A DNA stretch of 64,000 nucleotides, from the NCBI RefSeq assembly GCF_033807715.1, contig NC_084590.1:3758501-3822500 (forward strand). The letters are read 5' to 3'. The DNA is from Cololabis saira (taxonomy: Eukaryota; Chordata; Actinopteri; Beloniformes; Belonidae). Below, piece after piece: positions 10,030 to 22,744 of this stretch. The translations under genes were made by a program, and so were the position numbers. Under the pieces are notes generated by a model, which saw nothing but the letters and a program-made list of their open reading frames with translations, was not told the origin of the DNA and did no database searches. The stretch's first letter is position 1. Each line of letters starts with the position of its first letter.

Positions 10030-12377
10030 TTAGGGCCAGGGCACTTACAGTGCGAAGGCCCTATTGTTTCTGTAGGAATCTTTCTTTCTTTATTTTTCTG
10101 ACGAAAGGAGGGCCTTTTTGCCCCCCTAAACGTGCCCCAAAAGTCACCAAACTTTGTGCCTCAAGCCCCACAATACGGTCTGACGTACATCCACGAAAAT
10201 CGGTACACACCTGTATCATGTCGCAACTTAAAGAAAAGTCTCTTGGCGCCATGGCCGAAACCGAACAGGAAGTCGGCCATTTGGAACATTTTGAATTAAT
10301 CGTGTAATTTTGGCGCAATTTAGGCCATTCCTTCAGCAGTTAATACGGCCCGAACCGTAACGTGCACCCAGGTGTGTTAGACATCAAAATATGCGTCTCC
10401 ATCCTGAAACGATGCGCATTATTTTTCTCAGTCAAAAGCGTTACCGTGGCGACGCTAGACGCCAAAAAGCGCGCCCCCCCTTCATCTGATTGATCCATAT
10501 GTGATAGTTCCTACTTTCTGCCATAACTTTTGAATGGTTTCACATAGAGAGTCGTGGGTGGTGTCATCCGCTAAATGTCCAGGCCTGAAGACATCTACAT
10601 GCAAGTCATACAAGCGCTTCCATTGCAGCACGCCTGAACGTGCACAAGGGTGCGAGGGCCCGTTCATCGCTGCTTGCAGCTTTAATTAGGGCCCGAGCAC
10701 TTACAGTGCGAAGACCCTATTGTATCTGTAGGAATTCTTTTTTTTCTTCTTTCTTTTTCTGACGAAAGGAGGACCTTTTTGCCCCCCTAAACGTGCCCCA
10801 AAAGTCACCAAACTTTGTGCCTCAAGCCCCACAATACGGTCTGACGTACATCCATGAAAATCGGTACACACCTGTATCATGTCGCAACTTAAAGAAAAGT
10901 CTCTTGGCGCCATGGCCGAAACCGAACAGGAAGTCGGCCATTTGGAACATTTTGAATTAATTGTGTAATTTTGGCGCAATTTAGGCCATTCCTTCAGCAG
11001 TTAATACGGCCCGAACCGTAACGTGCACCCAGGTGTGTTAGACATCAAAATATGCGTCTCCATCCTGCGACGATGCGCATTACTTTTCTCAGTCAAAAGC
11101 GTTACCGTGGCGACGCTAGACGCCAAAAAGCGCGCCCCCCCTTCATCTGATTGATCCATATGTGATAGTTCCTACTTTCTGCCATAACTTTTGAATGGTT
11201 TCACATAGAGAGTCGTGGGTGGTGTCATCTGCTAAATGTCCAGGCCTGAAGACATCTACATGCAAGTCATACAAGCGCTTCCATTGCAGCACGCCTGAAC
11301 GTGCACAAGGGTGCGAGGGCCCGTTCATCGCTGCTTGCAGCTTTAATTAGGGCCCGAGCACTTACAGTGCGAAGGCCCTATTGTATCTGTAGGAACTCTT
11401 TTTTTTCTTCTTTCTTTTTCTGACGAAAGGAGGACCTTTTTGCCCCCCTAAACATGCCCCAAAAGTCACCAAATTGTGCAGGCAAGCCAGGCCTGGCGAA
11501 AAATGTGATATTTAATGGTTTGCATTAATGGGCGTGGCAAAATGGCTCAACAGCGCCCCCTAGAAAAATGTGTGCCTCAAGCCCCACAATACGGTATGAC
11601 GTACACACACGAAAATCGGTACACACCTGTATCTTGTCGCAACTTAAAGAAAAGTCTCTTGGCGCCATGGCCGAAACCTAACTGTAAGTCGGCCATTTTG
11701 AATTAATCATGTAATTTTGGCAGAATTTATGCCATTCCTTCGGCAGTTAATACGGCGCGAACCGTAACGTGCACCCAGATGTGTTATACATCAACATATG
11801 CGTCTCCATCCTGCAACGACGCGCATTACTTTTCTCAGTCAAAAGCATTACTGCAATGCTAGATGCCAAAAAGCGTGCCCCCCCTTCATCTAATCGGTAC
11901 ATACAGAAAAAACTTTGTGCCTCAAGCCCCACAATACGGTTTGACGTACATCCACGAAAATCGGTACACACCTGTATCATGTCACAACTTAAAGAAACAT
12001 CTCTGGCGCCATGGCCGAAACCGAACAGGAAGTCGACCATTTTGAACATTTTGAATTAATCGTGTAATTTTGGCGCAATTTATGCCATTTCTTCGGCCTT
12101 TAATATATTGCGACTTGATACAGGTGTGTACCAATTTCCGTGCATATACGTCAAACTGTATTGTGGGGCTTGAGGCACGAAGTTTTCTAGGGGGCACTGT
12201 TGAGCCATTAGGCCACGCCCATTCATGCAAACCATTAAATATAAAATTTGACTTTTGGGGCACGTTTAGGGGGGCAAAAAGGCCCTCATTTCGTCGGAAA
12301 AATAAAAATAAAAACGAGAAAAATAAAATTCCTACTGATACAATAGGGCCTTTGCACTGTCAGTGCTCGGGCCCTAA
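10030..12377. repeat. Tandem array of a 660-bp repeat ending in a fold-back
   Basis: Units begin at about 10030, 10687 and 11348 with TTAGGGCCCGAGCACTTACA (or close), giving periods of 657 and 661 bp. Each start is itself a short palindrome (GGGCC...GGCCC). Units 1 and 2 are nearly identical and share a deletion relative to unit 3. Unit 3 restarts internally near 11910 and then reverses orientation near 12110, so the array ends at 12377 with the complement of its own start. Identical short ORFs on both strands are by-products. The superfamily is not recognised. Confidence 0.85.
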
Positions 12378-12639
12378 TAAAATTGTGTTAGATGTGAGAG
12401 CATGCAAATTGTAAGTTAGGCATGAATTTACTTCCCTAACACTCCAAGATACCCTACCCCCCTTCCAGGTGTGGAGCTGATTTCCACTTCTGGGTCAGAA
12501 AAATCTGTCACCTGAGTTGTATGAGTCAGCTGCAGAAGGATCATGCAGCTAGCTCAGTGCTCTGGCTAAAGAGGTGAAGATGGTGTCTTCCCTTTTTAGT
12601 CCTGCACCCCCCTGGCTCTGTCGGCCTGCTGATGTACAG

Positions 12640-13400
12640 CGTCTGCGTCATCTCTTGGATCTTACTTTGGTGTCAGCATTGGAATGAGGCACCTCTCTGC
12701 CCTCAAATGCCAAGCTGTCACTCTGTGGGTCACTCTCAGAACCTACAGTGGGACATCTCCATGTTTCCCACGCTAGCTGTGCATACTCGCGGATTTCCTG
12801 CATGTTGAGGTTCCTCATTCTACTGTAAAGGGTTACATTAAACTGAACGCTTTCATGGAGGTTATGAAGGAAAAGAGACAAACCTGGTGTGTTGCATCCC
12901 TGAACACAGCTCTCAGACACCAGTAATATTTTTTTGGTGGTTCTGACTTCTGGTGCTTAATTGAAGAAGCAGCCAGAGTAGCTGAGGCCCAGTCGGTGTA
13001 CGAAGAATACTCTTCTCGCAGAGCCTGAGAGAGTGCTTCATAGCAGTCTCTGGTTTCAGGTGGAATGGATTTTATGAAAGCACGGCCGCTCCTGGCTGTG
13101 GTTTTCCAGAGGAGCTTTACTTTTTCGCTGGATGATGCATGAGGCAAATCTCAGAGACAATCCTGAATCTCACGGAGATAATTCTCAATATCTGACCCTG
13201 GATCATCCAGGCCTTCAGGTTATGACTCTGACTGTGTTTCGGACTCAGTACTCAATCTTGAACGCACTGAGCAGTGGACAGGGGGTGAACGGGGGTTCTG
13301 ACTTCTGACTCGAGCTGTGACTCGTGGTTCACCTGCTTGTTTTCAACACAGCTCTGCTCCATTTTATTTTTTTACAGCAATCATGTTTTGCATGTTAGCT
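12640..13400 (-). pseudogene. Retrotransposon gag remnant
   Basis: Minus-strand blocks at 12833-13147 and 12648-12920 resemble the gag of fish LTR retrotransposons. Readable pieces are SEKVKLLWKTTARSGRAFI, then an EALSQALREEYSSYT area, then FLHNLHESV and MQEIREYAQLAWE. There are at least two frame changes. No protease or RT follows, and the GGGCCC array lies immediately downstream. Ty3/Gypsy is likely but not proven. Confidence 0.6.
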
Positions 13401-13506
13401 GGTTTTGAGGATGCTCTGGCACCTGTCACAAAGAGGTCTTAGCCAAACATGATATTTGTGAAATAAATAATGTCACTAGAGCTTAAAGGTATTATCCATG
13501 ATTTAA

Positions 13507-14480
13507 AGGGGACCTATTATGAAAAACATGTTTTTTCTAGTTTTAACATATATAAAGTGGTCTCCCCTCACCCTGCCAGCACAGGGGAGACAAAATACCA
13601 TGGAATTCTGCAGGGTCTGCTCCCCCCCCTGACTGAGTCTTCCAGTGTCACGTGACCTTTTTTTGAGCCATTCTGAATCTGCGCCTATGGTGACGTCACC
13701 ATAGGCGCTCATTTCCATAGGTTCAGCCTCCGCTGCTGAAACCACGCCCACAACCAGCCAGCTACGCAGGCTGGAGCGGTCCTTCCTTGAGCCAGTCGGA
13801 CGCGGCGCCGCGGCGGAGCGGATCCGGGTTAAATCATCCAGGTTCCCGGGTGGTTTGGGAGCTGGGTCCTTGGAGGTCCGTCCCATGTCGGACCAGCTTC
13901 ACCCTCCGAGATTTTCATCCAAATCTGTCGGTTTGATCCCCGGTAACGGGCGATGTGCACAGGATGCGCTCCGGAGCCGATCTGTGCGCCCGCCGTGGGG
14001 TTGCAGCGCCCGTCGCGCAACATCCGCCGGGTAGATCCGGCTGAAATTCCGCTGGTCGGTCCCCGGGAGTCCCTGCTACCAGTCCAGGCGGGTTCCTGCG
14101 GTCCCGGCCGGTCGGAACCGGTCAGATTCCCTGGTTAAAGCCGCGGTGATGCGCGCTGCTCCAGCCTACTTCCTGGTTCCCAAAGCGCGGTCCGTCCGAC
14201 TAAATTGTCCAGGTTCCCAGCCGCTTTGGGAGCAGGGATTTCTGGGGTACGTCCCAGGCTGGATCAGCTTCACCCTCCGAGATTTTCATGGAAATCTGTT
14301 GGTTTGATCCCCGGTAACGGGCGATGCGCCCCGGAGCCACGCCGGGCGCCCGGCGTGGCTCCGGGGCCAGCGTTCAGCATCCGCCGGGCAGATCCAGCTG
14401 AAATAGTGCATAAATGTTATTTATATACAACAAATACAAATTGTATTATACAAATTTATATGCATAGAACTGTGGCACAA
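13507..14480. mobile_element. TTAA MITE family T2, second copy with large insert
   Basis: The left end is TTAA (13503-13506) followed by AGGGGACCTATTATG, matching in reverse the right end of 31928-33285. Family sequence continues to the CCTTCCTTGAGCCAG block near 13784, is interrupted by a GC-rich segment, and resumes at AATAGTGCATAAATG near 14404. The right terminus was not found and similarity fades near 14430-14480. Confidence 0.7.
13797..14403. repeat. GC-rich insert with internal duplication
   Basis: About 600 bp of CpG-rich DNA sits where other T2 copies have a few bases. Two related units of about 370 bp and 200 bp (from about 13830 and 14200) share CAGCTTCACCCTCCGAGATT, TTGATCCCCGGTAACGGGCG and GGAGCC words. 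No terminal repeats or coding signature are evident. Short ORFs are frequent because of the base composition. Confidence 0.65.
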
Positions 14481-14489
14481 CACTGACAT

Positions 14490-17400
14490 AACCTGTTCCC
14501 CCCGACCAGCTGTATGCACCAGTTCATGTGTGAAAAAGTTACTGAAGTGCTGTCAGGGTATTTCCTTTCAACTGTTTCTCAAACAAAAAGCCCTAAAGCC
14601 AATATTTAAAAACTCCAAGTACGTTTTGTCAACAAAGTACTTGATTTATAACAACTTTAAAATACATACAGTATGCAACAAATGATGCCACCAACATGAG
14701 CAACACCTGGAACAAAACGCAACAGAGCTCAGTATCCATTTCCTCCACCCCAACGTAGGGGGTATCATATGAAAAGCTACACTTTTAGATAAAACTGGGC
14801 ATATTTTTTTCTGGGCCGACCACTTCATACCAGTCTCAAAACAAACAGAGAGCCAACATTCACATTTCACAGCCAGCACATCAGATCATCACACAGTATA
14901 GCAAATCCCAAAGCTATTCTCACCAAATGCAGTATATTTAATTTCCATACTGTTTCGTTGTCATTTTCAGTCTATCCACACACTTTGACCAAAATTCACA
15001 GCTTAATCCTTCATAGTATTGAAACTGCTTCATGCGCCGTCATTTCATATCCTACCGGTCCTGCCATTTTGTTGACTTCTCGTGGCTTTTCGGAACTTAC
15101 GTACACTTTGTACATGTCGTGAGCTTTCAAACGATATATTACACTTGCACCGGACTTCATCCACCAGGCCTCCACCTAGCCATATTGGATCAGTGACGCA
15201 CAGGTGCACAGCGCATAGGGAGAGACGCACCGAGAGACCTGCACAGAGCAGGTCTTCACAGAGCGCAGTGATTTTTGGATTGAGATTTTATATTTACGAA
15301 ATCATAAGTATTTTACAGCCAGATTCCCTTCAAAGATGTAAAAAAATATTTGGCACATTTTGGCACAGTATAGGTATCCAAGTGCCCAAATGGAGAGTCC
15401 ATCTGGTGCTATCCACACTAAAACCTTTATAAAAATCTATGTGCGTTAAACTATTCTCATGTACAGGTTCAGTTATAGTCAAGGAGTTGCTGAATGCATG
15501 CAGTGGTATCTTTATGCATAGATGCGTTGCTATCATGGTGTTTTCCACTGTGCAAACTAAAAAAAAAATTAGACATGGATAAAAATGTCATTTTTTTCCT
15601 TTGGTTTATCACAATTTGCTCAGGCATGTGAACATTCACAAATTTTCTGATACTGGAAATGTATGCTGTGAGTTCTTAGCTATTCATTGAGACGAAGATT
15701 ATGCATATTTTCCTTATAATTGTGGAAATATATTTGATTTAATTTGGATAGGCCTGTTTAGGCGAAGATCACCTGCAAAATCCCTAGGGGTTAATAAGTT
15801 TTAAGCCTCTGAACATTTATATCTATAAAGATAATCTATTGACTGTGTATTTTATCACCATTTGTAGGTGAAACCTTTTTGTGTTACCAACACAAGCAGG
15901 CCATCTACTTTTTGCACATCAAATGTTGGTCCTTGAAATTAACTAAATTAACTGTTCCAGAGTCTTAGACATAAAGGAGTGCACCCATGTTGATTTAATG
16001 CACTACTAATATAGGCCTGATTATTTTTTTACCCGTTTGTTTATTTTTTAATCAATCAGTGCTTATGGAAAAGCATTGATTGGTTCATTGAAAAGTGTGA
16101 TACTTACCACAAGAGGATCAGGAAATCAACACAGAGCAGAAATAAATAAGAAGTGCATGTATACATCTCCTCCTCTTGAATGGGCAACACTGATAATTCC
16201 ACTACCTCAATTAAAAATAAAATAAGGTAGAGCTTTTGCTGGAAAACTCAGAGATTGACAGTTAACACTAAACTAGCTGAACTAGCTTTCTTTCTGCTTT
16301 GTTTGCTTTGTTTGGGGAGAGGGGAAAATGCCTCTCTGAGTGCTTAAATGACTGTTGTTGTGCAATGTTTACAGTGGCCTCAGAATCTGAGCAACAAATT
16401 ACACCGTCAGGGAAGATCCAGGTGGGATGAAGAGGAGGAGAAGCTTCAAATGTTCACCATTGAACAACTTCAATGGCTGGTAATATGGAAGGCGTGGTTG
16501 TTCCTATTAAAATGTGGGCCTGAATCAATAAGGGACATAATTAGAGTTGTTAGAGCAAATTATAACATGGCTATTATGCGGCTGTACAATGTTGCTCCAT
16601 AAACTGTTATTACAGGGGGACACGCTTTGTGTATCTGTGTGGGTGGGTGCATGTGGTGTGATAGAGTGAGGATTTGGGAAGTCAGTTAGAGATGGAGGAT
16701 TAGATGTGATAGTTGCTTGTTTCTACCATGATTACCGCTCCCTATATTGACAAAATGCTCCCTTTTCTTCCTCTTTTGTCTAAACTACAATTTCCTCTAT
16801 TGTACAGTTGCAATTTTGAAATGTATTTCTGCTGAAATTGTTGCTATCCTCATTTCAGATGAACAGCAAACCCGTACAACTACATGCGCATACCCACTCA
16901 GAAGCACGCCCTCAAAATTCAGTCAATGAGTTTTTAAATGTGTGTTTAAACAGTGTGTCTCGAAAACTGGAAGTGTAACACAACTATGACGTGAAAATAA
17001 TTTATGGATATATGCAAATGCTGGCAGTCCTTTGGTTTATCCTGCTTATTTTTTCATGGAAAGCAAATACTTACAGTAGATATTTCTTACACGTAGAAAT
17101 AGGGAGATGGCATAGAGATAGGAGGTGGTGATGCTTTTAGCCAATCAAGTTACTGATCATATGTGACAGGAAAATAATTATGTACATGCATCCTACTTTA
17201 AAACATGCAGAATGTACAAATATGCACATGCAACCAATGAAGATTGTACAAAATAGCAATCTTCATATGCAAACTGAAAAACCGTCATGGGTGCATCTGT
17301 ATTTGTGTGTAGTACAAATAGAACATCTAACTGTACTCCAGCACTGCTGATTTACTCATCTTTTTATTTTAGCTCATTCTTGGATACTTATATCAAAAGT

Positions 17401-17510
17401 TGATCAACTATTTTACAATAGAATATAATTAAATGTATTTTTTTTAATCCACATAAGGATATTTTTCATGGATTCAAGTGCTAACAAAACAAAAAAGCAA
17501 AGCTTTACTT
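14490..17510. other. 3-kb unassigned, mostly AT-rich stretch
   Basis: No transposase, RT, SINE promoter or terminal repeats were recognised. The 84-codon ORF at 16348-16602 follows a TTTACAG that could pass for a splice acceptor, but it carries no motif I know. The segment around 15030-15250 is richer in GC than its flanks. This is the best candidate for non-TE intergenic DNA in the window. Confidence 0.4.
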
Positions 17511-17515
17511 TGTGT

Positions 17516-17626
<111 letters not shown>

Positions 17627-17784
17627 GTGTGAAATTGGCAAGGCTGTCTAAGCCTTTGAAAAAAAAAAATTTAACAAAAATACAATTACTGTTTGAACAA
17701 TTGCCAAAAAGGAATTGTTTGCAAGAATGTTGGATTGAGAGATGTGTCCCTTTGATGGTCCCTTACTTATGACAGGCAAGGTCA

Positions 17785-18605
<821 letters not shown>

Positions 18606-18973
18606 GTTGTTTAACTGACTTTTTAAGGTGGACCTGTAAAAATGCTGTTACAATACTTACTACTAAAAATGAATGCATGAACTTGTTTTTGCAGGTCCTG
18701 CTGAGACATCAGATGTTTTATCCATGATATTTACTTACTGTGATAGTAGGGTGAATTTGATATTGCCGTAAAGTTTTTTTTTTTTTTTTTTTTTTTTAAT
18801 CTGAGCCTATAACTCCACCCAGATTCCAGGCCTGTTTTGTGTTTTGTTTTTTTTTAGGTGTGGAGATTGGAGATCTGTGGTGACCTGTAGTCGTTTCTCT
18901 TTGACTCTGAAGACAATTACCACAATATTGTTTTTAACTGGAGAAAGTTGTGCTCATATCAAGTCATTAATCA

Positions 18974-19096
18974 TCAATTCAATTCAATTTTATTTATATA
19001 GCGTCTAATACAACAGATGTTGTCTCTAGACGCTTTCCAGAGACCCAGAACATGACCCCCGAGCCATTATTACATAAACAATGGCAGGTAAAAACC

Positions 19097-19098
<2 letters not shown>
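18974..19098 (-). mobile_element. L2 LINE 3'-end fragment
   Basis: It matches the last ~125 bp of the L2 3' UTR, including the ATTGA tail and AATGGCAGGTAAAAAC, and is truncated at its 5' side next to a (TA)n tract. Confidence 0.85.
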
Positions 19099-19132
<34 letters not shown>

Positions 19133-19200
19133 GTATATAATATATATATATATGTACAGTATATAATACATATATATTATGTATTATGTATTATGCATGG
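19099..19200. repeat. (TA)n-rich microsatellite
   Basis: Alternating TA with interruptions, lying directly against the 5' end of the truncated L2 fragment. Confidence 0.9.
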
Positions 19201-19444
19201 CCGCGCGCTCCCGATCGCGGATGAAAGCCCAATAATATAATAATATAATAAAATAAAATAATTGCAAAGCAGCTGTGAATTATGGTGGTCTCAAAATCAG
19301 GATTGGTTTATTTCACCCGCACGCCCGCTCTGTCCCGGGCCGCGTGCGGCCCGCGGATGAAAACAGCTTTTTTTATATCACAGTAAACAACATCTTTACG
19401 AAGTTTGAAGTTAATTGGACATGGCATGACAAAGTTATGATTTA

Positions 19445-19880
19445 TTTGGATATGAGTTCATATTTTGAAAAAAGTGAGTGACAAACTTCTCCAAAACCGA
19501 TATGTATCAGCGTATTATTTTGAGTGCAGTCGAAAGGTATCTGAATCTGAAATTTAATTGTCCTAAGAAAAAAAAAAAGATTTTTAATGATTATTTTACC
19601 AGAAATCCAGAGTGACGTAGAATGGCAATTTCGTTCAAGTTATGACCACGATACGCGACGCAGTCAATAAGGACCCTTATGACAATAACATGTGTGGATT
19701 TCATTGTGATTGGATGAACGAAACAGGAATTACAGTACATAATTTGATGAAAAATGTATACCTGACCAAAAGGTGGCGCTATGGAGTTCATCCAAGATTG
19801 CCATATCCACTTGTTCAGAATGGAAGCCTGATTAAATGTACAGATTTGGGGTCAAATTATGGGCAATTTAGAAGAACTTT
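19445..19880 (+). repeat. Unclassified interspersed repeat R1, uninterrupted copy
   Basis: It matches 2510-3095 once the L2 tail there is removed, and matches 55105-55800 in reverse. It contains GATTGGATGAACGAAACAGG and the GGTGGCGCTATGGAG block. No terminal repeats were defined. Confidence 0.75.
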
Positions 19881-19889
19881 TATGTTTTT

Positions 19890-20160
19890 TGAAAGTCAAT
19901 ACTAATTTTTTGGCTATAATCAGACCCTAGGAGAGAAGTTGGTGCAGTGCTCTTCTCAATGCTGGTACAGATTCTGAAATCACATTGTGGGGAAATATTT
20001 GGAAAGAGCTTATGAAGCTTTGATTTGGTGTAATGGAGTCTCTGTAGAATCCAAAACTGAATGAGGCAATGCCTAGAGTAATTGGAGCACGTATTAATCA
20101 CCTCAAGGCTCTCCTTGCAGTGAACTGCATCCCAAACTCATTTTCCCATGCAGCTTTAAT
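19890..20160 (-). pseudogene. Tx1-like LINE ORF2 fragment
   Basis: The minus strand encodes LHYTKSKLHKLFPNISPQCD, equivalent to the LHYSKTKLNH region of the copy at 5954-6965, with upstream WENEFGM-like residues. Frames are broken and there are no reliable ends. Confidence 0.65.
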
Positions 20161-20289
20161 GCTTACATAGAGGGGGGGGGATGGACAGTTAGCAAATCAC
20201 AAAAATGTGACACATTTCTGTCAGAACCATGTTTTGGAGGAGGCACCCATCGGGGGAAGCACTTATATATGAAGGTAGGTGGGTGCATA

Positions 20290-20640
20290 CATAGTCTCTG
20301 ATTTACATAAACCTGAAGTGGTTGCTCCAAGGGAGTTGATATTTTTCTCGTAGCTGGGGGAATGATGCAGAGGTTCCATTCAGATAAAGGTCACCGAGTT
20401 GGGATAACGGGAATTAAGGATTCCCAGTAATTAGGAGTAGAAAAGAGGGCTGACTCACTTTCTAGCAAAACACTAAATTTAAATCTTTATGTAGTGCTGA
20501 TTGTAAAGGGCTTCACCTGGAAAAATACATTAATTAGAACATTATTACATTATAGCTTGTGAACGTGTAATAGTCCTTCGTTCAAATTGGACACAAATAA
20601 CAGTCCACAATTCACGTCACATTTTACCCCCTTTTAAAAG
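20290..20640. other. Flank of the Gypsy element, no 3' LTR recognised
   Basis: On the minus strand a purine-rich run (AAAAGGGGGTAAAA) lies at about 20625-20639, just after the end of pol, and could be a polypurine tract. The sequence beyond it does not match the candidate LTR at 29549-29726. No other feature was seen. Confidence 0.4.
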
Positions 20641-20647
20641 ACAAGAT

Positions 20648-21900
20648 TCAGGTGACAAAATCTTCCAGCCAAGAAGGCTGCTGAATCTGCCTGCGGCTCC
20701 GCTGGGGCATAGGAGGTGGTTGAGCAAGCGGAGGCGTCTGAGAATGTAAATAAACATCCTCAGGCCGTACACAGGTACTGGTTGTGCACACCTCAGATAC
20801 GGGAAAATTTGCAGGGGACAGGTGCATGGCGTTCCATACTTTACCATCAGAAAGTTTGTAGGTCGCTGGGCCTTTCTGAGCAACAACACAGAGGGGCTGT
20901 GTGAACTTGGTGTGTCCTTTCTTTATGATTCCTGGCTTCCTGATCCGAACATAGGAACCACACTGAAACTTTGGAGACTGTGCACTACGACGTTCATCCA
21001 CATAGCGCTTCATTTTGGCTTGTTTCAGAGCCACAGTGTTTCTCACAGCATCAGGCTGAACGGATGCACAAGGTGAAGCAATGCCTTTGATGTTCAGCTT
21101 GGTGCGGAACGGACGACCATGTAGAAGTTCAGCAGGGGAGACTTGAGTCATTGCATGGGGAGTTGCTCGATAAGTGAAGATAAAGTCTGTAACAAAGGGC
21201 TTCCATGGCCGACCTACAATGTCAGCTGTTTGCAGACAGTCCTTTATTACTCTGTTCCATCTCTCCACTTCTCCATTACTTTGTGGATAGTAGATGGAGC
21301 TGGGGCAGTGTGTAATGTCCTGAGCTGCTAAGAAGGCCTCAAACTCAGCAGACACAAACGAAGGGCCGTTATCAGTCACAAGTTCAAGGGGGATGCTTTC
21401 ACGGCTGAAAAAAGCAGACAAGAATGTAATGACAGTAGTAGATGTAACATCTGATGTAAATGCCACTTCAGGCCATTTGCTGTAATAATCCACCAGTGTG
21501 ATGGCAAAACAGCAGTCAGGTGGAGCAGAGTGGAACGGGCCCACAATATCCATGGCAAGTTTTTTCCAAGCCGCACTGGGAAGGGGCACTGGCTGCAGTA
21601 GGGCAACTCTGGTTATAGCAGTTTTGTCATGCCGGGAGCAGGTGGTGGATGACTTAATGGCAGCTTCGACATCAGCATCACCACATTTGTGGGCGCAGGC
21701 AGGTGGAAGCAGCAACGGGATGACCGGGGTTGGGGGGGGGACCGGGACCGCAACAGTAACAGCTGCAAGGTCCACAGAAACCACTGCTATGATGTCCTCA
21801 TCTTGCTCTTGTGGGTCAGAAGACGGCAGGGGGATGCGAGACAAACAGTCCGCTATGACGTTGTCACGACCAGGCTTGTATTCCACAGTGTAGTTAAAGC
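20648..21900 (-). pseudogene. Gypsy integrase and end of RNase H domain
   Basis: The frame opens with FNYTVEYKPGRDNVIADCLS, the end of the RNase H/connection region. The first few codons upstream are L2 tail, so no true start exists here. The integrase core keeps its three acidic residues, in MDIVGPF, TDNGPSF and QSNGEVE (about residues 122, 181 and 215 of the 421-residue frame). The N-terminal HHCC zinc domain is mostly absent. Only a CxxxCxxxD-like remnant is present, preceded by a Pro/Leu-rich stretch encoded by DNA shared with the L2 3' UTR (21695-21729). The C-terminal region ends at RRQIQQPSWLEDFVT. It cannot give an active integrase. Confidence 0.88.
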
Positions 21901-21939
21901 AATTCAATTTCAATTCAATTCAATTTTATTTATATAGCG

Positions 21940-22744
21940 TCTAATACAACAGAGTTGTCTCTAGACGCTTTACAGAGACCCATACCCAGAACATGACCCC
22001 CGAGCAGTTATTACATAAACAATGGCAGGTAAAAACTCCCCTAGTGGGAGAAAAACCTTAAGCCAAACAGTGGCAAGGAAAAACTCCCCTTTAGGAGGGA
22101 AGAAACCTTGAGCAGGACCAGGCTCATCAGGGGGGACCCTCCTGCCGAGGGCCAGACTGGTGGGTCAGGGACGGCAACAGCACAGCAGGCAGGTGGAAGC
22201 AGCAACGGGATGACCGGGGGTGGGGACCGCAGGCCAGCACACAGCTCCCGAAGCTCCGGCCCAATCAGCAAGTCCCAGGTTGGGGTGCAGGGTCAGGAAA
22301 AGACTTGTGCTCCGTAATGCAAGCTACAAGCCACCCACGGCCACCTGCAGGACAAAAGAGAGAAAAGGGAGGAGAAGGGGGGGCCAGCAACGGGATGACC
22401 AGGGGTGGGGACCGCAGGCCAGCACGCAGCTCCCGAAGCTCCGGCCCAATCATCAAGTCCCAGGTTGGGGTGCAGGGTCGGGGAAAGGTTGAGAAGGGGC
22501 AGGGCCAGGGAGAGGAGTCTTGAGGGACGAACATTCTCCCCCGCCCAAAAGGGGCCGTTACCCTGCCCCCCTCACTCCCACACTGCAGGTTCCGGTGTCC
22601 GGCAAAGGATGCTGCAACATGGACAAAAGAGAGAAAAGGGAGGAGAAGGGGGGGCCAGCACAAGAAACCACAGGAGCGACTCTGACACACTAAAGTTTAC
22701 ACTACCTAGAGATTTACCAACACCAGCTAGAGGTTTACTAAACA
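21940..22744 (-). other. L2 3' UTR with internal duplication
   Basis: Two copies of a ~110-bp segment (about 22203-22310 and 22385-22490) contain GCTCCCGAAGCTCCGGCCCA and CCAGGTTGGGGTGCAGGGTC. GAGAGAAAAGGGAGGAGAAG occurs at about 22350 and 22628. All short ORFs here, up to 141 codons, are UTR artefacts. The 3'-most 120 bp are the part found in truncated copies. Confidence 0.8.

Noticed and set aside
10050..11706. Repeated 61-100 codon ORFs that could suggest a small gene family
   Set aside because: They are identical because they sit in tandem copies of one non-coding repeat, with ORFs on both strands.
13500..14486. Clustered ORFs on both strands in GC-rich DNA
   Set aside because: High GC lowers stop frequency, and no motif, start context or conservation is visible.
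16340..16602. Possible host exon
   Set aside because: A splice-like TTTACAG and an open frame exist, but there is no recognisable protein motif, no donor consensus I would trust and no neighbouring exon.
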